Shown here in pieces: positions 57,801 to 64,000 of a stretch of DNA of 64,000 bases; within the stretch, counting starts at the first letter, position 1; every line of letters starts with the position of its first letter. Location of the stretch: positions 4,278,001 through 4,342,000 of the forward strand of contig OU342638.1 of NCBI GenBank assembly GCA_910589415.1. The letters run 5' to 3'. The stretch comes from Malachius bipustulatus (Eukaryota > Arthropoda > Insecta > Coleoptera > Melyridae). The position numbers and the translations under genes are program-made. Under the pieces are notes generated by a model that saw only the letters and a list, made by a program, of their open reading frames with translations, searched no databases and was not told the origin of the DNA.

Positions 57801-58325
57801 GAGTTATATATAGTCTGTAAACTGAGTGTTGTCTGTTGTGGTAACTAAGGATACATCATCTCGTTATGTTTCTTACTCCTTCGATTGCATTGCATAGTCA
57901 ATCGAGTTAAATTGGGACGTATCAATCGTCAGCAATTCTAAAAAGATGAGCGAGAGTGAGACGGAAGTACGACTCGCGCCTTGATACGCTTAGATTGATA
58001 CGATAAGATTGTCGTCCAGCTCATCGACTACTGTCAATTGACAGTAACAGCGCGAAATATACTAATGAGGTTTGTTATTTGAAACGTTTTTAATACGAAA
58101 TCAGCAGAATTACCTGTGATATGGTCGCGCGTGGTACGTGACGTAGCTGTTATTTTGTATATAGGGGGTGAATGGGAACACAGAGTACAAAATACATCAA
58201 ATTTATTTAACTTAAAAAATAATACAATTTCCTCCCGCTCGGGGGGTCCCTACTAATTTATTATAACTCCGTACAATACTATGACAATCGTTATGATTTC
58301 TAAAAGGGGCAGTACACAACACTGA
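57801..58325. other. Non-coding or unrecognisable part of the Gypsy-type element
   Basis: This should hold the pol region before RT (protease to RT linker), but I cannot read a protein. DNA near 57895-58040 contains short repeats (tagattgatacgataag, cgccttgatacg). Confidence 0.35.
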
Positions 58326-58741
58326 TGCCCGGTTGTTCAAAAAATAATTGCCAATTAATCTGAGATTAATCTATGATTAAGCAACAGGTATTGGGTCAAA
58401 GAGCAAATAATCTATGATTAATCAAAGATTATTCTAATAATCAACTCCTGAGATAATCATCGATTAATCAATGATTAAGGATCATTTCGGTTGTTCAAAC
58501 ACAAATCTTTGATTAATCATTCGTAAATTAATAATTATTGTAATTGTAGATATTTGAGTGATTAACTGTCAATTATGGTAGGTTTTAAAGTTTCTTATTA
58601 GATATTTCTTGCATAAATAATAAACATTTATTAATTTCTTCTTGTTTATAAAGCGTGTTTGTGTTTTTTTATTAATAAAGTCAAAAATACTTGTAAATTA
58701 CATTGGGAAAATAACGAAGTATTAAACTTGAAATGGAATCG

Positions 58742-58995
58742 GATCTATATCTTCACTGAGTGAATTCGAAGAAGAACAGGAATTACCTTTACGGAAAGTT
58801 CGTGTTATAAGAGAGAGAAAAAATCCTTTCGAATTGTTTGATGAATTTGAATTTAAGCAACGATATCGATTAAATAAAGCGACAGTAACTGCTCTGGTTC
58901 GCGAATTCGGGGACCAGAGGTCCAGATACTAGGGCAAATCTTGATAACGTTGAGATTTTATGCAACGGGTACATTTCAACAGTTGGCAGGTGATG
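58742..58995 (+). pseudogene. Harbinger transposase N-terminus
   Basis: Reads SLSEFEEEQELPLRKVRVIR, then RKNPFELFDEFEFKQRYRLN and KATVTALVREFGDQ. After a frame change it continues as LRFYATGTFQQLAGDD. This is the helical N-terminal region found before the HARBI1 nuclease domain, which is absent here. It ends where the opposite-strand Myb-like relic begins. Confidence 0.75.
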
Positions 58996-59013
58996 ATATG
59001 TGAATAATATACG

Positions 59014-59400
59014 TTAATGTACGCCATGTCGAATCTCTCTATTCGAACACTCTGTCACAAGAAGAATCTTGTTGTACAGAACTCGGAGTTGCTGCTCGGT
59101 TCGTATTCCGGAGTCTGCACAACAATTTTATTCGTCCACTATTTTGGACCACGCTTGCTTTTTTTTTGTCTACAAAGAAAGTCTTTGTCGACTTATTTTC
59201 CACTATTTCAACGTATCTGGAAGGAAAGGAAAGACATAGGTAATGGAAAAAAGGAAATTGGAAAGTGGAACCAGAATGAAAAGGCAAAATCTTGTGAGAT
59301 GTCAGAAGCTTATTAGATGGCAATTTCACTTACTTTCCAACAATTCAAAATAATCTTTGCTTCTTTTGCTCTGAGAAATTGCTCCGTTTCTTCTCAATAA
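59014..59400 (-). pseudogene. Harbinger Myb/SANT-like relic, copy 3
   Basis: Minus-strand pieces match the gene at 34327-35708. They are a short N-terminal exon (59335-59400) and a Myb-like exon (59080-59170) reading KAWSKIVDE and CCADSGIRTEQQL, followed by LYNKILL. Frames are interrupted and an acceptor/donor pair is partly kept. The two copies share flanking words such as tagatggcaatttcacttact, so they come from one element family. Confidence 0.65.
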
Positions 59401-60087
59401 TTATTAGGTACTACCAAAAATAGTGTATTTCAAATTTGACTTTAAAAGATTCCAATTATTAATGGTTAAATAAAATAAGTTATTTCATAGGGAATAAATG
59501 ACCTATAGAGACAAACAGGATACCTTATCAAACCTATTTAAATATATCATAATCTACCTATTAGATTGTAATTTATTATAATTGCACAATATACCTACGT
59601 AAAACAATAAAATTAAATTTCAGTTTTCAATACAATGCCATACAAACAATCAATATTATTTTTTATTGTTAATGACATTAATGTATAATGTAATGTTAGT
59701 ATTGTTAGGTTTAGCACTATCCATTTTTATTGTAAAACGACACAGAAGAACTAGTAATTTATAGCCATGTTGCCAGATTCGCATTCATTGATCGCTGATT
59801 AATCTCTGATTATGAAATTAGAGATTAATCAGTTATCATTTGTCTCGGTGCAACCCAATCTATCAATAATCTATGATTAGCAATAATTGATAATTTTGTA
59901 ATTACTCATTAATTGGAGATTTGAACACCCGGGCATGAGTGTCCTGGAATGTCAGCACCTAGTTCCCTCCTGAGATGACTAACAATATAAATAAAATGGT
60001 ACTTACAACATTCTTATTCTCAGGGTAACTCGTGCCCGTTCGCCGGCTTGTCCGGAGTGGAGACCAGATGACCCACCCAACCTTTTA

Positions 60088-61500
60088 TTACTTCCCCTCC
60101 GTCATTACGTCTGTCCTTGAATTGTTTGTATATGTTTCCTTCGGCGGTCGGTTGCTTCTTTGCTGGTGCATGTGTTGATCTTTCGAATACCTGTCTCTGT
60201 TGTTTTGGTTTTTCCAAAAGTGATTATTGTCTGGTTTTTGCCATTGTTGTGGATAATAATTATTCCTTGTATTTGGCATCATACCGATCGGTGCCCACAT
60301 ACTATGTGGTCCTCCAACTTGGTGGAAAGATATTGGCATGCCAAACTGGTTCATTGGGCCCCACTGAGGCATACATGGGCTTTGTTGAAACGAGTTCAAT
60401 ACTCCTTGTGTCTGATCTTGATTGTTGCGGAGGTACTCCTGCCTATAGCTCGAACGTTCGCCCATCGTTCGTTGACCTTCGTTCACTTGTTTTCCCCTGA
60501 AGTCTGGCGTCGTCTCTGGCTGCCAGATTCTCGTGTGCGCACCACTTTGTGATATGTCATCAAGTTTGATGATAATTTTCTTGAACTTTTCCCACGACAT
60601 GTTGTCCTATAATAATAGCCTATAGGCTGTATATTGCGAGTCGTGAAGGCCATTTTCGAAAAATCTCCTAAATTCTTCGATGTTGAGGTTGGGGTCGTAT
60701 TCGTAAAACAACGTTTTCAAGTCGTAGTAGTACGACTTAACGGGCTCACCCTCTGCCTGTCTTCTGCGATACAACTTGCTTTCGATACCTCTCTTCGTGT
60801 CTTCATTACCAAATTCCTTTTCGAAGTCGGCTGATATGTTTTGCCAGGGTTGTTTTGATTTTCATCAATCTTTTTATACATCTCAAACCATACGCTAGCA
60901 GCTCCTTCCAAGAAGGTGCCAAAATTGTTCATTTTGGGGTCATCCCAGCCGTTCGCTAAGGCCGTTCTCTCATAATTTTTTATAAATGAGGACGAATTTC
61001 CCACAGTCGGGTTGTAGGTCTCTGAGCAGATAAATTTTGGCGTTACTGCTTTCAACTCTGTCAACGCATGGCGTAGCGTTGTGTTCGCCATGGTAGCCGG
61101 ATGCTGATGTGTTTGTTAATTTTGCGTATTTATCCTAGCTGAATCCTCTTGACCATGGTCTAAATTTACGTTGCTATTTGTTGTTTCCTCTTCTGACTCT
61201 TCAGTCCCCGTTTCTACTGTCGATTGGTTTGTTTGTTCGGGGGGTGGTACGGATTCTGATTCCGCGTCTCTTGTTTCCACAACTGTGTTATCCTCTGCGA
61301 ATTCTCGCGAAAAGTCCTCGCCAAAGGAAATTCTTTCACTCCGGGCGTTGGAGAGGGTATTGCGCCTAGTGCTTGACGCTGCTGGTGGAGACCTTTGTAG
61401 TTTCGCGCTTCTAGCGAATGGGCTTTCGTGCCTATCTTGTATCAGAACCTGTATATTCTCAAGTCTTAATTTGATAGCCTCCTGTCTCGTGTATCTCCGT
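60088..61500 (-). pseudogene. Gypsy-type gag (copy B), frameshifted
   Basis: From about 61500 an open frame reads RRYTRQEAIKLRLENIQVLI. An acidic linker (TGTEESEEETTNSNVNLD) and a TAA (about 61110) follow, then MANTTLRHALTELKAVTPKF at 61091. The capsid-like region has FIKNYERTALANGWDD and FGTFLEGAASVWFEM. After a frame change it continues with a YYYDLKTLFYEYDPNLN stretch and then MSWEKFKKIIIKLDD (60600) and a Gln/Asn/Pro-rich tail to 60088. It ends at NNSRTD, just where the zinc knuckle seen at 61700 should follow. No functional gag can be read. Confidence 0.75.
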
Positions 61501-61800
61501 CGCTTATTCTTTTATTATTATGTTTTGTTCCGAACCTGTATCTGCGATTGCTTCTATCTTGTGACCATTGAATTTTACAAAAACAACTAAAATAGAGTAC
61601 TTATCTTTATTTTTGGCCTTGTGTACTGTTAGAACGGCGTTTGGGCCTAATGACGTCGTTCTTCCCTGTTTGGGTTATTTCTAGAATGGCAAATTGACGA
61701 GTGATGGCCAACTTTCTTGCAAATATTACATATCGGTCTGTCGTCCGTCGTCCTTGAATTGTTAAGTTATAACCGTTCCAATCACAAGACGTGGTCTGGT
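61500..61800 (-). pseudogene. Gypsy-type gag zinc knuckle and protease start, displaced
   Basis: CNICKKVGHHSSIC is a CCHC zinc knuckle (about 61690-61735). In another frame KFNGHKIEAIADTGSEQNII follows, an aspartic-protease active-site motif (about 61520-61575). These would normally lie after the gag tail at 60088, but here they lie before it. The segment aattcaaggac at 61750 also occurs at 60115, so it looks like the junction of two element copies. Confidence 0.7.
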
Positions 61801-62126
61801 CATCCTCTATTTTGCACAATAATGTGCCCATTGATTTGAGCGGCTATCACTATGACAAAAACAATCTGTAGCCACTCACTTCCTTTTGCTTTGCCTTGGT
61901 TTTTCATTGCTTTGCGTATTAATCTGCTAAGGTAGGCTAAAATTCCGGCTATTAGAAGCAAAAATCTTTTTGCTCCATTGTCAGTCACGGATTTGATGTT
62001 AATGATCTTAGTCATAGCTAAAAGACCATTCTTTTCTACCTTGGCTCTCTTGTTTTTATTATTTTTTACTTTAGTTAAATTGATTCCAAAAGGAATCAAC
62101 TTGTTCTTCCCTTTCCTAGCATCCAT
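61800..62126 (-). pseudogene. Gypsy-type gag start (copy A)
   Basis: MDARKGKNKLIPFGINLTKV, then KVEKNGLLAMTKIINIK, then a hydrophobic stretch. The ATG lies 73 bp after the primer-binding-like site, so this is plausibly the gag N-terminus. It is repeated (62289-62483) by the tandem duplication. Basic at the N-terminus; no known domain. Confidence 0.5.
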
Positions 62127-62660
62127 TATTGGTGCTAGGAAAGTTTGTGACAGGCCGCCCTGGGGCTTGGGGAAAACTTACGTGAGTCGGCGGAAATTCT
62201 TCTCGGGCGCCAGATTTTTGTGAGGGTTTACTCCCTGGGGAAAGTTCTCGCAGTATTTTCCCTGTGCCTGATGCACAATGGTACTTTCTCAGTACCCTTG
62301 TCCGGCTATTAGAAGCAAAAATCTTTTTGCTCCATTGTCAGTCACGGATTTGACGTTAATGATCTTAGTCATAGCTAAAAGACCATTCTTTTCTACCTTG
62401 GCTCTCTTGTTTTTATTATTTTTTACTTTAGTTAAATAGATTCCAAAAGGAATCAACTTGTTCTTCCCTTTCCTAGCATCCATTATTGGTGCTAGGAAAG
62501 TTTGTGACAGGCCGCCCTGGGGCTTGGGGAAAACTTACGTGAGTCGGCGGAAATTCTTCTCGGGCGCCAGATTTTTGCGAGGGTTTACTCCCTGGGGAAA
62601 GTTCTCGCAGTATTTTCCCTGTGCCTGATGCACAATGGTACTTTCTCAGTACCCTTGTCC
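61946..62660. repeat. 357-bp tandem duplication across the LTR/gag boundary
   Basis: 61946-62302 and 62303-62660 are nearly identical (differences such as gatgtt/gacgtt and aaattga/aaataga). Each unit holds the gag start, the primer-site-like TGGCGCCCGAGAAG and about 90 bp of the presumed LTR end. Confidence 0.92.
62199..62212 (-). other. Putative primer binding site (TGGCGCCCGAGAAG)
   Basis: On the minus strand TGGCGCC follows the presumed LTR end and precedes gag by about 70 bp; a duplicate is at 62556-62569. TGGCGCC starts are typical of LTR element primer sites. The tRNA is not identified. Confidence 0.55.
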
Positions 62661-64000
62661 CTAGGGTAGCTCGTGGAGAAAGGAAAATGCCAGGGGTCGG
62701 ATTAAGTTATCACCAGATTAAAGGAACTAATCAGGGTGGTGTTCTTTACGCACCTACCTGGTAGACTGGCACGTTCACGGAGCTAAGATGTTGGCGAGAT
62801 AACGGGGGATTGATATAGAATACGACTCAGTATTACACAAGTTTATTTTTCAATTAACAATAAATGGAACACCGTGTAAGTTTTTTTCGAACCAAATCAA
62901 AAACAAAATGGTAGGTACTTACGTGAATAAAATTATGAACGGGTTTATGCAGATTAAAGGAAACAGATCACAATAACAATCTCATAAATAAATCAATAAA
63001 TCAACCATAGGTACTTACGTGGTCAAATAGCTATACGTACAATATAATAAAAAAATACATAAGGGGTACTAAGGGGTATAATAAATGAAACAACACAGAT
63101 AAATATTTATTAGTGTTACACTGTCAGTCAAAAGAAATAATCAAATAAAACCACTCGTGATCTAACTAAATTAAATAGGTTCCTACCAGTACGGGGTCGG
63201 AACGAGCGATCGGTATATTTGCTAAGCCGCGGTGGGACGTGAATTAAAAGCAACAGGCAAGGATGAAAGCCGGCGAGCCGTGCGTGTGTATGTGTGTGTA
63301 TGTGTGTGTGTGATGTGTGCCAATCTCTACGGGCCCGGCTCCAGGAGCACCGGGTCGCTTCTGTGTGCAACGGGCTAGGGTTAACTTCCCACGGAGCGTC
63401 CGGGACCAGTAGTCACCGTACCCCGGCAAAGAACGATGAGTAGAAAACCACAACTCCCCCAGAAGGTCGATGTACGGGAACCAGGTCGATAGAGAACGGT
63501 CAATAAAAAATCGAGTAGGTCGGTGTGGATGTATGAAAGGCGTAAGGCTCGGTTTTATTACGAGTAAGAACGTACCTTATTGCTTTTGCGAAGCGAAGCG
63601 GCGTCGGTGCGGTATCGGACGGTTCAGGGGCGTCGCGGTCCAGGCGCTGCACGGGGCACACGGTGAAACACAACGGCCGGCGTAGACACAACCCGTATGT
63701 TCCTATTCACTGTCCCTGTTTGACAACTCGGGGTACTGCTAGTCGATCGAACAAAATTAACTAAACTGCACTGGCCACTACCCCGGTAAGGGAAACACAG
63801 AACTAAATGCTAACTAGGTATCGTACGGACCACGGACACGTCGGGACTCCAGCGTCAATCGGTGCGTCGAAGATGTCGGTAACAAGTTACTAAATATACG
63901 CGTGACAGTCGGAAGAATAATTGCACCTCAAGCAAACTAGTGGGAAAATAAGTCCGACTTCTCCTGGGTTCCGCTACCTTTTATAATAAATGATGACAAC
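62661..64000. other. Probable 5' LTR/unresolved flank to window edge
   Basis: No credible protein. GC content rises towards the right. Given the orientation of the Gypsy-type element this should contain its 5' LTR, but the LTR start lies outside the window or is unrecognisable, and no matching 3' LTR was found near 50 kb. A GT-rich microsatellite is at 63282-63315. Confidence 0.4.
63282..63315. repeat. (TG)n-rich microsatellite
   Basis: Interrupted gtgtgtatgtgtgtgtatgt run; its antisense gives a chance His/Thr-rich frame. Confidence 0.9.

Larger units (their letters stand above)
58326..59935. mobile_element. Harbinger element with internal deletion, 1610 bp
   Basis: Terminal inverted repeat TGCCCGGTTGTTCAAA at 58326 and its inverse TTTGAACACCCGGGCA ending 59935. 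The flanking 3-bp duplication is TGA (58323-58325 and 59936-59938). Inside are the N-terminus of a transposase on the plus strand and a Myb-like partner on the minus strand, both truncated. Subterminal DNA is full of gattaatc words in both orientations. It is inserted in the Gypsy-type element between gag and RT. Confidence 0.88.

Noticed and set aside
63128..63453. His/Thr-rich frames near the right edge
   Set aside because: Translation of a (TG)n microsatellite, not a protein.
63470..63691. Overlapping 60-70-codon frames on both strands
   Set aside because: GC-richer DNA with chance open frames, no motif or splice structure.

Overview
This is an AT-rich, eukaryotic and almost certainly insect genomic window. 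The evidence is an errantivirus-type LTR retrovirus, piggyBac, Harbinger, Tc1-like and hAT relics, intron-bearing transposon genes, and frequent short words such as taggtaggtacc. I cannot settle the insect order from the sequence. I found no tRNA or complete rRNA gene, no bacterial operon or defence system, and no gene that I can firmly call a conserved host gene. It is a dense transposon graveyard with one young retrovirus-like insertion and one very large satellite array.

Layout: 1-3.3 kb holds piggyBac fragments around a decayed Tc1-like (DDE_3-type) transposase. 4.2-17.66 kb is a tandem satellite of 31 units, mostly 456 bp, with shorter unit classes and higher-order duplications. 17.66-18.12 kb and 26.52-26.53 kb are pieces of one Myb/SANT-like (zeste-type) gene. 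Its first exon is split by an 8.4 kb errantivirus at 18119-26521, which has matching 411-bp LTRs, a 4-bp target duplication, gag, pol with a 500-N gap, and env. 27.7-36 kb contains a DUF7869-like transposase relic and several Harbinger elements. One of these has an apparently intact four-exon Myb-like partner gene (230 codons).

36.4-39 kb is the 5' part of a non-LTR retrotransposon (PHD-finger ORF1 and endonuclease) split by a MITE. 40.2-42.9 kb is a chimeric transposase locus in which a DUF7869-like protein reads in frame into the C-terminus of a Tc1-like transposase. 43.6-44.3 kb is a small two-exon RGG-rich gene of unknown origin. 44.5-50 kb is non-coding but rich in inverted-repeat elements, including a 1.8-kb foldback, a nested MITE and a 5S-rRNA-like SINE.

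50.8 kb to the right edge is a second, decayed and rearranged Gypsy-type element read leftwards. It carries an unrecognised ORF downstream of pol, an internal duplication, three nested DNA-transposon insertions, and a gag/protease order that does not match a simple element.

Most coding sequence is transposon-derived. Where several genes belong together, they do so as parts of single mobile elements: gag-pol-env in the errantivirus, and transposase plus Myb- or MADF-type DNA-binding partner in Harbinger elements.
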